A stretch of 64,000 nt of DNA from Streptomyces sp. CNQ-509 (GTDB lineage: Bacteria; Actinomycetota; Actinomycetes; Streptomycetales; Streptomycetaceae). Under the pieces are notes generated by a model. It saw nothing but the letters and a program-made list of their open reading frames with translations, did not search any database and was not told the DNA's origin. How positions within the stretch are numbered: the stretch's first letter is position 1; each line of letters starts with the position of its first letter. Location of the stretch: NCBI RefSeq assembly GCF_001011035.1, contig NZ_CP011492.1, positions 3,729,501 through 3,793,500 on the forward strand. The letters are read 5' to 3'. Positions 26,448 to 34,842 of the stretch are shown piece by piece. Position numbers and translations under genes: made by a program.

Positions 26448-26616
26448 CCGCCCAGGCGCCCCACCGCCGGATCACCGCCCGTCCCGTCGACGCCCCCGCG
26501 CCCCGCGCGCGCCCGGCGCGGCGGGGACGGGGGTGTTCCCACCGTACGCACCGCTCCGCCGCATTCCTCCGCCGGCCGCGGGTTTCGACCACCGCCCCGC
26601 GTGCCACATACATCCC

Positions 26617-27090
26617 ATGACCGTGTCCCACCGGCCGGTGGTCAAGCGCACCGCCCGCGCCGTCCTCCTGGACGGCGACGAGATGCTGCTCATCAAGCGC
26701 ACCAAGCCGGGCCGCGAGCCCTACTGGATCACTCCCGGCGGCGGCGTCGAGCCCGCGGACGCCTCCGTCGTCGCCGCGCTGCACCGCGAGGTCGACGAGG
26801 AGCTGGGCGCCCGCGTCACCGGAGTCGTCCCCGTCTTCGTCGACACCGTCCCGGAGGACGGGCGCGGGGTGAAGGTCCAGCACTTCTTCGCCTGCCGGCT
26901 GGCGTCCATGGATCCGGCCCGGCGCCACGGCCCCGAAGTCGACGAGCCCTGCGGCGAGTACGAGACGGTGCGCATCCCCTTCACCCGCGAAGGCGTCGAC
27001 TCCGTCGACGTCGTTCCGCCCAGCCTGCGCGCCTATCTGCGCACGAACATCGAGGGCGTCCTCGCCGTCCTCGCCGACGACTTCGGCTAG
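26617..27090 (+). CDS. NUDIX hydrolase
   Basis: 157-aa NUDIX protein. It starts MTVSHRPVVKRTARAVLLDGDEMLLIKRT. The NUDIX box reads GGGVEPADASVVAALHREVDEELGA: the REVDEELG half is intact, but the first Glu of the GX5E half is Ala with Asp next to it, so the box is imperfect. It probably hydrolyses a nucleoside-diphosphate-linked substrate. It ends 8 bp from a convergent HAD gene, with a shared hairpin at the junction. Confidence 0.9.
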   Translation: MTVSHRPVVKRTARAVLLDGDEMLLIKRTKPGREPYWITPGGGVEPADASVVAALHREVDEELGARVTGVVPVFVDTVPEDGRGVKVQHFFACRLASMDPARRHGPEVDEPCGEYETVRIPFTREGVDSVDVVPPSLRAYLRTNIEGVLAVLADDFG

Positions 27091-27094
27091 CGGC

Positions 27095-27114
27095 CCCTCA
27101 CCCGCCGGTGAGGG
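27095..27114. terminator. Hairpin at NUDIX/HAD convergent junction
   Basis: Perfect 8-bp stem CCCTCACC-CGCC-GGTGAGGG with a 4-nt loop. It begins 5 bp after the NUDIX stop and overlaps the last codons and stop of the convergent HAD gene, so it could end transcription in both directions. Confidence 0.65.
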
Positions 27115-27730
27115 TCAGCGCGTACGCCTCCCGCAGGTCCCGGCCGCTGTACGCGTGCGAGGCGAGGCCGCTCACATGGTGGTCGGCGTTGACGGCGACC
27201 GACCGGGGCACCACCGCGAAGAGGTCGGTGTCCGACATGGAGTCCCCGTACGCCACGCAGTCCGCCCGCGTCAGCCCGTACTCCGCGCAGAGCAGATCCG
27301 CGATCCGCACCTTGTCGGGCGGCCCGAGGATGCCCGCCATGTCGACGGGCTCGCGGAACGGCAGCGCCGGGAACCGCGACCCGTGCGCCGCGTGCACCCC
27401 CCACTCCAGCAGGCGTTCGACGAAGAAGCCGGGCGCCAGGGAGATGACCGCGCAGTGCTCCCCGCGGGCGGTGATGTCCGCCCACACCTCGCGGATCCCC
27501 GCGAGCCACGGCGCGCCCGCGAACGCCCGGCCCAGGATCTCGGGCGTGAGGCTGCTCCACATGCCGTGGGCGTTCTCGGCGTAGTCGTATGTGTCGATCT
27601 CGCCGGAGACGAACGCCGCGTCCAGCGCCTGGAACTCCGCGACCAGGCCCAGTTGCCGCGCCAGCTCGATGTTCGCGGAGGAGCCGTGCAGCAGGGTGCC
27701 GTCCATGTCGAAGATGTGCAGCCGGGACAT
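27098..27730 (-). CDS. HAD-family hydrolase, PSP/SerB-like
   Basis: 210-aa HAD phosphatase. Motif I is IFDMDGTLLHGSSAN, motif II Ser in CAVISLAPGFFVE, motif III Lys in GPPDKVRIADLL, and motif IV GDSMSDTDLFAVV. The helical cap and final VVPRSVAVNADHHVSGLA resemble phosphoserine phosphatase-type enzymes common in Streptomyces. The substrate is unknown. ATG at 27730. Confidence 0.92.
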   Translation of the reverse strand: MSRLHIFDMDGTLLHGSSANIELARQLGLVAEFQALDAAFVSGEIDTYDYAENAHGMWSSLTPEILGRAFAGAPWLAGIREVWADITARGEHCAVISLAPGFFVERLLEWGVHAAHGSRFPALPFREPVDMAGILGPPDKVRIADLLCAEYGLTRADCVAYGDSMSDTDLFAVVPRSVAVNADHHVSGLASHAYSGRDLREAYALTLTGG

Positions 27731-27817
27731 GGCGTGAGGCTAGGACGTGCGCACACCCGCGGACAAACGATTACTTGCGCCACACCCCGTGCCGTGACGC
27801 GGCGCGGCACCGCGGGG

Positions 27818-28699
27818 TCAGTCCGGGTCGTGCTCCGGGCCGCCGTAGTCGGGGCTGGTGAAGTCGGGGCTCGAATAGCTCGGTCCGTCCTTCGACTGGC
27901 CGTCGTCGGGGCTGGAGAACGCCGGGCGCGAGTAGCCCAGCCGCGGGGTGCGGGTGGCGGTCGGGTCGGTACGCACCGCGGGGTACGCCCCGCCGCCCCC
28001 GGCGCCGCCGCCCTCGGGTCCCGCGTCCGGGCCGCCGCCCTCGGTGCCGCCGGCGAGGGCCTGCTCGATGAAGGGCTGGATGCCGCGTTCGAGGAGCGCC
28101 GCGCGCCACTCCTCGCGGGCGCGGTCGACCTGCTCGGTCAGGTCCCGGCTGGCCGCCGCCCTGATGGACGTCGAGCCGTTGCGCACCGCCGTCAGCAGCA
28201 GCGCGACCATCGAGATGACGATGGCGGCGGCCGCGAGGATCGCGAAGATCCAGCCCGCCTGGCGCATCGAGGAGGCCACGGACGGCTCGGGGTTCATCAA
28301 GTGCAGCAGATAGCCGACGAGAAGGAAGATCACCGCCGCCGTACCGGCCAGCACCGGCACCAGCACGGCCGCCGCGGCGGCCACCCCCGCACTGGAGTTG
28401 TCGCCCTGGGCGCCGCCCCGCGCGCCGGAGAAACGGATACCGTCAGGGCCGCCCAGCGTCCCGCCGCCCGCCGAGGGCCGGCGCAACTCCGTGCGCAGCC
28501 CTACATACCGCTCGTATTCGGCCGACGCGGTCGCGGAAATCTCGGCCGTGGCGCCGAGGGCCCGGGTGCGGAGCTGCTCGGGGTTGAGCGGCCGTCCGCC
28601 GCCGGCGCCGACCGTGAACTCGGCGTTGTGCAGCGCGGTATCGAGGAGCCGCTCGAACTCCGGGCGGTCCTCGGTCAGCAGATGCGACGCACGGGTCAT
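27818..28699 (-). CDS. Membrane protein of unknown function, two TM helices
   Basis: 293-aa protein. The N-terminal ~100 residues are soluble and partly helical (EDRPEFERLLDTALHNAEFTVG, NPEQLRTRALGATAEISATASAEYERYVGLRTEL). Two hydrophobic helices follow (AAAAAVLVPVLAGTAAVIFLLVGYLLHLM and GWIFAILAAAAIVISMVALLLTAV). A short helical segment (LTEQVDRAREEWRAALLERGIQPFIEQAL) leads to a low-complexity Gly/Pro/Ser tail with SSPDFTSPDYGG repeats. Comparable Streptomyces proteins are unnamed. ATG at 28699. Confidence 0.8.
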   Translation of the reverse strand: MTRASHLLTEDRPEFERLLDTALHNAEFTVGAGGGRPLNPEQLRTRALGATAEISATASAEYERYVGLRTELRRPSAGGGTLGGPDGIRFSGARGGAQGDNSSAGVAAAAAVLVPVLAGTAAVIFLLVGYLLHLMNPEPSVASSMRQAGWIFAILAAAAIVISMVALLLTAVRNGSTSIRAAASRDLTEQVDRAREEWRAALLERGIQPFIEQALAGGTEGGGPDAGPEGGGAGGGGAYPAVRTDPTATRTPRLGYSRPAFSSPDDGQSKDGPSYSSPDFTSPDYGGPEHDPD

Positions 28700-28875
28700 G
28701 TGCTTGTGCTCCCCCGGATGGGCAGGCAACAAGGCAAACGGGGACGGAGCGTGCCTGCGGCGCTAGGCCCTGGGCGGCAGAGCCTATTACCGATGGTAGA
28801 GCGCTTCGCGTATGGCGGATAAGTGTCTTTTCAGAAAAGGAGGTTCCGTATTAGAGCACGCCAGGCGGGCGCGCG

Positions 28876-29880
28876 CTACCGCCCGACCAGCGGAAGTCGC
28901 ACGACAAGCAGTTTTCCGGCCATGGTGACCCCCCCGTCCATGGCGATGGCCAGGTCGTCCGCGTAGATGTGCGGCCCCTGTACGGAGGCGCCGCGCTCCT
29001 CGGGATCGGTGTCCTCGCTGGGCACTTCCCCGAGCAGATACGGGATCGGGCTGTGCCCGTGCACCAGCCGTTCGCCGCCGTACCGGCCCAGCAGTTCCCG
29101 TACCGCCGAGGGTCCCGTCTCCTCGTCACGGAAGGCGAAACGCTTGGTGAACTTGCGGAAGAGATCCCATACCTCGTCCGCCTCCGAGCGGGCGAGGATG
29201 TCGTGGATGGTGTCGTTCACGCCCTCGATGGAGTCGCCGTAGTCGAGGTACGCGGTGGTGTCGGAGTGCACCAGGAGGTGGTCGTCCTCCTCGTGGATGG
29301 CGTCGAGCCGCGCCATCCACTGCAGGTGGACGTCCTCCAGCCGCTCCATGTCGGTGCGCTGACCGCCGTTGAGGAGCCAGGCGGCCTGGAAGGAGGCGGT
29401 GCCGGCGCCGGAGTTGACCGGCGTGTCGCCGAAGCGCTTGGCGCCGAGCAGCAGCAGCTCGTGGTTGCCCATGAGCGCCTTGCAGTAGCCGCCGGCGGCC
29501 GCCGCCTCGGCGGACAGCCGCATGACGAGGTCGATGACGCCGATGCCGTCGGGGCCGCGGTCGGTGAAGTCGCCGAGGAACCAGACGCGGGTGTTCCCGG
29601 CGATCCAGCGGTCGGCCTCGTCGACGATGCCCTGGGCGCGCAGGGCGGCGCGCAGCTCGTCGAGATAGCCGTGGACGTCGCCGACGACGTACAGCGGGCC
29701 GTAGCCGCCGCTCTCGCCGCGCCTGATCACCGGCAGGTCGGCCTGGGTCGGGGTGTACCCGTCGTCGGCGTGCCCGAAGGCGTCACCGGCGGCCGGGGCC
29801 GCGGGGACGGGAGGCGCCGCCCCGGCGGGCACCCCAGCCGTGGTCCGCAGCCCCGGCGTCTGACCGGCCCCCTGTTGCAT
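28876..29880 (-). CDS. Calcineurin-like metallophosphoesterase
   Basis: 334-aa Ser/Thr-phosphatase-type metallophosphoesterase. Motifs in order are VVGDVHGYLDEL (residues ~65-75), FLGDFTDRGPDGIGVIDLVM, ALMGNHELLLL, a mid-domain HSDTTAYLDYGDS and RLVHGHSPIPYL, covering both metal sites. An N-terminal ~50-aa Ala/Pro-rich extension precedes the domain. ATG at 29880 follows GGAGGGG. The family hydrolyses phosphoesters such as diadenosine polyphosphates or phosphoproteins; the target is unknown. Confidence 0.92.
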   Translation of the reverse strand: MQQGAGQTPGLRTTAGVPAGAAPPVPAAPAAGDAFGHADDGYTPTQADLPVIRRGESGGYGPLYVVGDVHGYLDELRAALRAQGIVDEADRWIAGNTRVWFLGDFTDRGPDGIGVIDLVMRLSAEAAAAGGYCKALMGNHELLLLGAKRFGDTPVNSGAGTASFQAAWLLNGGQRTDMERLEDVHLQWMARLDAIHEEDDHLLVHSDTTAYLDYGDSIEGVNDTIHDILARSEADEVWDLFRKFTKRFAFRDEETGPSAVRELLGRYGGERLVHGHSPIPYLLGEVPSEDTDPEERGASVQGPHIYADDLAIAMDGGVTMAGKLLVVRLPLVGR

Positions 29881-30309
29881 CGAACCCCTCCACCGCCTAG
29901 CCGTTCTGCCACCGGGACACGACCCGGCCGCCATGGGACCAGGTGCCACTCCCCCGTGCTGGTGGAGGAGATCCGCGGTGTGCGTGCGCCCATCATAGAA
30001 ATGCCTGTCCCGCCTTGTGCGGTACCAGGGGCCGCCAATTGGCTCCGGCTGCGGAAGACGGCGCCCGCCGGACCACCAGAACCGGGCAAACGGGGCACGA
30101 CCGGCGCGAGTGAGGGCGGGGTGGGGCCACCGGGGTCATGAGTCGCCGTACGGCGCGGGCGCGGGCGGGTCCGTGCCGGGCGGGCGCGGCGGGGCATCGC
30201 CCGGGGTGTGTCGCGGTGCCCGAGGGGGCATACGGCGGGGTCCGGCGGCGGGGGTGCGGGTGGCCGTACGAGCCGGGCGTGAGCCGGGTCGTACGGCCGG
30301 AGGACTCCG
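29881..30309. other. Noncoding region between metallophosphoesterase and LacI genes
   Basis: About 430 bp without a credible gene. It includes the promoter region of the metallophosphoesterase (minus strand) at its left side and a strong hairpin after the LacI stop at its right side. The only open frames are GC-driven and Arg/Gly-rich. Confidence 0.6.
30262..30298 (-). terminator. Terminator-like hairpin after LacI gene
   Basis: Perfect 10-bp arms GGCCGTACGA (30262-30271) and TCGTACGGCC (30289-30298) with a 17-nt loop, starting 12 bp downstream of the LacI stop on the minus strand. Confidence 0.6.
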
Positions 30310-31404
30310 CTACGCCGGGCGGCGCGGGGCGCTGACGACCGTACGCGGCGGGCGGCGCTGCGAGGACGCCCGCACGATCAGATCCGTCGGTATGACCTGC
30401 TCGATGGGCCGGCCCGCGTCGACTCCCTCGATGGCGTCGATCAGGAGCTGGACGACCGCCGTGCCGATGCGGCGCGGCTTGAGCGAGAGCGTGGTGATGG
30501 GCGGGTCGGTGGAGGCGTAGCCCGGGGACTCGCTGCAGCAGACGAGCATCAGGTCGTCGGGCACCCGCAGGCCGTAGCGGCGGGTGGCGGCGAGGAGGTC
30601 GGTGCCGTTGGGGTCGAAGAGGCCGTAGACGGCGTCCGGGCGGTCCGGGCGGGCGAGCAGCCGGTCGGCGGCGACCGCGCCCGCGCGGGGGTCGTGGGCG
30701 GGGTAGGACTCGTACACCGGGTCCTGTCCGACGCGCTCGCACCAGGTGAGGTACGCGGTGGTGGACAGCCGGGTGTAGGTGTCCGTACTGGTGCCGGTGA
30801 GCAGTCCGATGCGGCGGGCGCCGGCGTCGGCGAGGTGGTCGAGCAGGTCGAGGACGGCGGCCTGGTGGTCGTTGTCGACCCAGGCGGTGACGGGCAGGGA
30901 GCCGCCGGGGCGGCCGTCGCTGACGACGGGGATGCCCTGCCGGACGATCTCGCTGACGACGGGGTCGCCCTCGGCCGGATCGATGACCACGGTGCCGTCG
31001 AGGGCCACGTTGGACCACACGTCGTGCCGCGAGGTCGCGGGGAGGATCACCAGCGCGTACCCGCGGGCGAGGGCGGCCGAGGTCGCGGCGCGGGCCATCT
31101 CGGCGAAGTACGCGAACTCCGTGAAGGTGAACGGCTCTTCCCCGTAGGTCGTCACCGTTAAGCCGATGAGTCCGGACTTGCCGGTGCGCAGCGCGCGGGC
31201 GGCTGCCGACGGCCGGTAGCCGAGGCGGTCTGCCACCTCGCGGACGTGCCGGCGGGTCGCTTCCGGCAGCCGGCCCTTCCCGTTCAGCGCGTCGGAGACG
31301 GTGGTGATCGAGACGCCCGCGGCGGCGGCGACATCCCGGATGCCCGCCCGCGCCAGCTTACGGCTGGGCGGCCGGCTCACTTGCGGTTGAATCGAGCCGG
31401 TCAT
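30310..31404 (-). CDS. LacI-family transcriptional regulator with a TTA codon
   Basis: 364-aa LacI regulator. The HTH and hinge (GIRDVAAAAGVSITTVSDALNGKGRLPEATRRHVREVADRLGYRPSAAARALRTGKSGLIGL) lie at residues ~21-82, and a sugar-binding-type effector domain follows. Leu82 is encoded by TTA (plus-strand TAA at 31159-31161), so full translation should need the bldA tRNA in Streptomyces. From memory, a TTA-containing LacI regulator next to hisC and cyd genes (rstP) is known in S. coelicolor; that identity is inferred from context. ATG at 31404 is preceded by AGAAAGAAGG. Confidence 0.93.
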   Translation of the reverse strand: MTGSIQPQVSRPPSRKLARAGIRDVAAAAGVSITTVSDALNGKGRLPEATRRHVREVADRLGYRPSAAARALRTGKSGLIGLTVTTYGEEPFTFTEFAYFAEMARAATSAALARGYALVILPATSRHDVWSNVALDGTVVIDPAEGDPVVSEIVRQGIPVVSDGRPGGSLPVTAWVDNDHQAAVLDLLDHLADAGARRIGLLTGTSTDTYTRLSTTAYLTWCERVGQDPVYESYPAHDPRAGAVAADRLLARPDRPDAVYGLFDPNGTDLLAATRRYGLRVPDDLMLVCCSESPGYASTDPPITTLSLKPRRIGTAVVQLLIDAIEGVDAGRPIEQVIPTDLIVRASSQRRPPRTVVSAPRRPA

Positions 31405-31820
31405 GCGCCTTCTTTCTTCAAGCACGTACGTGGTCCCCCGTGCAAGCCGTGTAGTCAGGCAGGCTTGTCATCGCGAGCTGATAGTAGGGCTCGGATGGCT
31501 CGATTGCGGGAGAATCCGAACCGTAACTGACAGGCACGATTCTGCAGGAGCGCAACGGTCAAACGACCATGGAATGCCAAGTGGTTGCACCATTGTCGGC
31601 CATCGGTCCATGGCGCAAGCTGGGTGGCACCTGCCATGGCACGAAGGTCTCGAAGAGGTCTCAGTCACCTTCACGGGTGATGCGCGCCATGGCGTCCGCC
31701 ACCCGTGCGCGCCAGGGTGGATGCGCCCCCTGCGGGTGCGGCCCCGTCCGCGGCAGGCGGAACGGGCCGGCGGGAACGGCGCGTAACGGCAGGGTACGGG
31801 CTCGGTCGAGGAGGACCGCG
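31405..31820. promoter_or_regulatory. Low-GC intergenic region between LacI and hisC
   Basis: 416 bp between divergent genes. 31440-31690 is clearly less GC-rich than its surroundings. It holds four CCATGG sites, a perfect TGCCATGGCA palindrome at 31632-31641, and an AGAATC/GATTCT inverted repeat (31512-31517, 31538-31543). No convincing gene is present; small open frames lack a ribosome site and codon bias. It probably holds both promoters and LacI operators. Confidence 0.55.
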
Positions 31821-32984
31821 GTGACGAAAGACAAGACTCCCAGGGCCGCTGAGGCCGCTGAGACCCCGGAGGCCACTGGGGCTGCCGGGGCTGCCGCGAC
31901 GCCCAGGCTGCGGGCCGCGCTGGCGGGCATTCCGACGTACAAGCCGGGGAAGCCGGCGGCGGGTGCGGGGCCGGGGGCGGCGGCGTACAAGCTCTCCTCG
32001 AACGAGAACCCCTACCCGCCGCTGCCCGGCGTGCTGGCGGCGGCGGTCGCGGCGGCCGGGAACTTCAACCGCTACCCCGACATGGCGTGCGCCGCGCTCA
32101 CCGCGGAGCTCGCCGAACGCCTCGGCGTGCCGCCCGGGCACATCGCCACCGGCACAGGTTCCGTGGGGGTGGCACAGCAATTGCTGCAGGCGACGGCCGG
32201 GCCCGGGGACGAGGTGATCTACGCCTGGCGGTCGTTCGAGGCGTACCCGATCATCACGCAGATCTCCGGCGCGCGGTCGGTGCGGGTGCCGCTGACGGCG
32301 GAGGAGCGGCACGACCTGGACGCGATGGCGGACGCGGTGACGGACGCCACCCGGCTGATCTTCGTCTGCACGCCGAACAACCCGACGGGCACGGCGGTGC
32401 GCCGCGGGGAGCTGGAGCGGTTCCTCGACCGGGTGCCGGAGGACGTGCTGGTGGTGCTGGACGAGGCGTACTGCCAGTTCGTCCGGGACGACGGCGTGGA
32501 CGGGGGCATCCCGGACGGGCTGGAGGTCTACCGGGACCGGCCGAACGTGTGCGTGCTGCGCACCTTCAGCAAGGCGTACGGGCTGGCGGGCCTGCGGGTC
32601 GGCTTCGCGGTGGCGCACGAGCCGGTGGCGGCGGCGCTGCGGAAGACGGCGGTGCCGTTCGGGGTGAGCCAGATCGCGCAGGAGGCGGCGATCGCGTCGC
32701 TGCGGAGCGAGGACGCGCTGCTGGAGCGGGTGGAGTCGCTGGTCGGGGAGCGCACGCGGGTGCGGGAGGGGCTGCTGGCGCAGGGCTGGACGGTGCCGGA
32801 GACGCACGCGAACTTCGTCTGGCTGCGGCTGGGGGAGCGGAGCATGGACTTCGCGGCGGCGTGCGAGGCGGCGGGCGCGGTGGTCCGGCCGTTCGCGGGC
32901 GACGGGGTCCGGGCGTCGGTGGGCGAACGTGAGGCGAACGACATCCTGCTGGCGGTGGCGGAGGAGTTCCGGAAGGAGCTGTAA
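31821..32984 (+). CDS. hisC: Histidinol-phosphate / aromatic aminotransferase
   Basis: 387-aa class I/II PLP aminotransferase. Visible are YKLSSNENPYPPLPGV, GTGSVGVAQQLLQATAGPGDEVIYAWRSFEAYPIITQISGA, FVCTPNNPTGTAVR, VVLDEAYCQFV, the PLP Lys in RTFSKAYGLAGLRVGFAVA, and a final RPFAGDGVRASVG. These fit HisC/Pat enzymes; the stand-alone position away from a his operon and the length fit a second HisC or an aromatic (Pat) aminotransferase. GTG at 31821 follows GAGGAGG; the frame extends upstream without a site. Confidence 0.9.
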   Translation: MTKDKTPRAAEAAETPEATGAAGAAATPRLRAALAGIPTYKPGKPAAGAGPGAAAYKLSSNENPYPPLPGVLAAAVAAAGNFNRYPDMACAALTAELAERLGVPPGHIATGTGSVGVAQQLLQATAGPGDEVIYAWRSFEAYPIITQISGARSVRVPLTAEERHDLDAMADAVTDATRLIFVCTPNNPTGTAVRRGELERFLDRVPEDVLVVLDEAYCQFVRDDGVDGGIPDGLEVYRDRPNVCVLRTFSKAYGLAGLRVGFAVAHEPVAAALRKTAVPFGVSQIAQEAAIASLRSEDALLERVESLVGERTRVREGLLAQGWTVPETHANFVWLRLGERSMDFAAACEAAGAVVRPFAGDGVRASVGEREANDILLAVAEEFRKEL

Positions 32985-33018
32985 GCGGGGGCCGGCGGCG
33001 GCCGGCCGGGCGGGGCCG

Positions 33019-33069
33019 GAGCGGTGCTCGCACTGGTGAGCGCCGCTCTCCCGTGCGGGCGCCGCTCTC
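33019..33069. repeat. Palindromic repeat cluster A (three units)
   Basis: GAGCGGTGCTC (33019-33029), GAGCGCCGCTCTC (33038-33050) and GGGCGCCGCTCTC (33057-33069). Each unit is a small palindrome, GAGC or GGGC plus three bases plus GCTC. The first two also pair with one another as a larger hairpin. The same unit recurs inside cydCD and after the kinase gene. Confidence 0.8.
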
Positions 33070-33162
33070 GGACTCTCCCCCCATCACCCCCTAGACCTGC
33101 CGAAACAAGACGTAGGGGACCCCCCTGAAGGGCCGGGGAACCGCTGTGCCACACTGGGCCTT

Positions 33163-33183
33163 GTGAATGTGAACGCATTCACG
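33163..33183. promoter_or_regulatory. Rex operator upstream of cydA
   Basis: TGTGAACGCATTCACG at 33168-33183 matches the Streptomyces Rex consensus TGTGAACGCGTTCACA at 14 of 16 positions. An overlapping perfect palindrome GTGAATG-N6-CATTCAC (33163-33169, 33176-33182) shares the right arm. Rex is the NADH/NAD+ sensor known to repress cyd genes in Streptomyces. Confidence 0.88.
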
Positions 33184-33300
33184 AGCGGCGCTGTTCGCAG
33201 GGGTTTACCCCTGTATGCCATGCCGCCACGGCCCCACCCGGCCGACAGGCGCATGGATCATCGGTCAGAGCCGCGCCCGTGATCGCGGAGAGGAGACCTC

Positions 33301-34824
33301 GTGGATCTGGCACTCGCCCCGGAGACCCTGGCGCGCTGGCAGTTCGGCATCACCACCGTCTACCACTTCCTCTTCGTCCCCCTGACGATCTCCCTCTCCG
33401 CCCTCGTCGCCGGACTGCAGACAGCCTGGGTACGCACCGGCGACGAGAAGTACCTCAGGGCGACGAAGTTCTGGGGCAAGCTCTTCCTCATCAACATCGC
33501 CATGGGCGTGGTGACCGGCATCCTGCAGGAGTTCCAGTTCGGCATGAACTGGTCCGACTACTCCCGCTTCGTCGGCGACGTCTTCGGCGCCCCCCTCGCC
33601 TTCGAAGCCCTCATCGCCTTCTTCTTCGAGTCCACCTTCATCGGCCTCTGGATCTTCGGCTGGGACCGGCTGCCGCAGAAGATCCACCTCGCCTGCATCT
33701 GGATGGTCGCGGTCGGCACCGTGCTCTCCGCCTACTTCATCCTCGCCGCCAACTCCTGGATGCAGCACCCCGTCGGCTACCGGATAAACGAGGAGTCCGG
33801 CCGCGCCGAGCTGACCGACTTCTGGCGCGTGCTCACCCAGAACACCGCCGTCGCGCAGTTCTCCCACACCATCACCGCGGCCTTCCTCACCGGCGGCGCG
33901 TTCGTCGTCGGCATCGCCGCGTACCACCTCATGCGCGGCCGGCACGTCGCCGTCATGCGCAGCTCGTTGCGGCTGGGCCTGATGACGATGGTCGTCGCCG
34001 GGCTGCTGACCGCGTTCACCGGCGACCGGCTCGGCAAGATCATGTACGACCAGCAGCCGATGAAGATGGCGTCCGCCGAGGCCCTGTGGGAGACCGAGGC
34101 GCCCGCGCCCTTCTCGCTCTTCGCCATCGGCGACGTCGACAAGGGCCACAACAGGGTCGCCATAGAGGTCCCCGGCGTGCTGTCGTTCCTCGCCCACGAC
34201 AACTTCTCCGACGAGGTCCCCGGCATCAACCCCACCAACGAGGAGCTCAAGGAGAAGTACGACGACAAGTTCGGGCTCGGCGACTACCGGCCCAACATCC
34301 CCGTCGCGTACTGGAGTTTCCGCTGGATGATCGGCTTCGGGATGTCCTCCCTCGGCCTCGGCATGCTCGGGCTCTGGCTCACCCGCCGCCGCTTCTGGCT
34401 CGCCGACCGGCTCCGTACCGGCGCGGACGAGGTCCCCCGACTCGCCCTCACCAAGAACCGCGAACTGGGCGCGCGCCTCGGCGGCTGGTACTGGCGGCTC
34501 GCCTTCTACACCCTCCTCTTCCCGCTCGTCGCCAACGCATGGGGCTGGATCTTCACCGAGACGGGCCGCCAGCCCTGGGTCGTCTACGGCGTCCTGCCCA
34601 CCTCCTCCGCCGTCTCCCCCGGCGTCTCGCAGGGCGAGGTCATCACCTCGCTCAGCGTCTACACGCTCCTGTACGCGGCCCTCGCCGTCATCGAGGCCAA
34701 GCTGATGATCAAGTACGTGAAGGCGGGGCCGCCCGAACTCACCGAGTCCGACCGCAACCCGCCGACGAAGATCGGCGGCCACGACCGCGAGGACTCCGAC
34801 CGGCCCATGGCCTTCTCGTACTGA
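33301..34824 (+). CDS. cydA: Cytochrome bd ubiquinol oxidase subunit I
   Basis: Catalytic subunit of the bd-type quinol oxidase, which reduces O2 to water in the membrane at low oxygen. 507 aa with about nine helices. It starts MDLALAPETLARWQFGITTVYHFLFVPLTISLS, where His in TTVYHFLF is a heme ligand. Also seen are EFQFGMNWSDYSRFVGDVFGAPLAFEALIAFFFESTFIGLWIFGW, AFLTGGAFVVGIAAYHLM and the C-terminal GWIFTETGRQPWVVYG quinol-site motif. The start is GTG after GAGAGGAG. First gene of the cyd operon. Confidence 0.98.
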   Translation: MDLALAPETLARWQFGITTVYHFLFVPLTISLSALVAGLQTAWVRTGDEKYLRATKFWGKLFLINIAMGVVTGILQEFQFGMNWSDYSRFVGDVFGAPLAFEALIAFFFESTFIGLWIFGWDRLPQKIHLACIWMVAVGTVLSAYFILAANSWMQHPVGYRINEESGRAELTDFWRVLTQNTAVAQFSHTITAAFLTGGAFVVGIAAYHLMRGRHVAVMRSSLRLGLMTMVVAGLLTAFTGDRLGKIMYDQQPMKMASAEALWETEAPAPFSLFAIGDVDKGHNRVAIEVPGVLSFLAHDNFSDEVPGINPTNEELKEKYDDKFGLGDYRPNIPVAYWSFRWMIGFGMSSLGLGMLGLWLTRRRFWLADRLRTGADEVPRLALTKNRELGARLGGWYWRLAFYTLLFPLVANAWGWIFTETGRQPWVVYGVLPTSSAVSPGVSQGEVITSLSVYTLLYAALAVIEAKLMIKYVKAGPPELTESDRNPPTKIGGHDREDSDRPMAFSY

Positions 34825-34842
34825 GGGAGAGGGGATCACACC

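Larger units (their letters stand above)
32985..33300. promoter_or_regulatory. cyd operon leader
   Basis: 316 bp between hisC and cydA. It contains three GAGC-NNN-GCTC palindromes (33019-33069), a Rex-type operator (33168-33183), and a GAGAGGAG ribosome site for cydA. No gene is supportable. Confidence 0.8.

Noticed and set aside
31455..31637. Small minus-strand frame of 60 codons between LacI and hisC
   Set aside because: It sits in a lower-GC region and reads less like noise, but there is no ribosome site, no recognisable motif, and it overlaps likely promoter sequence.
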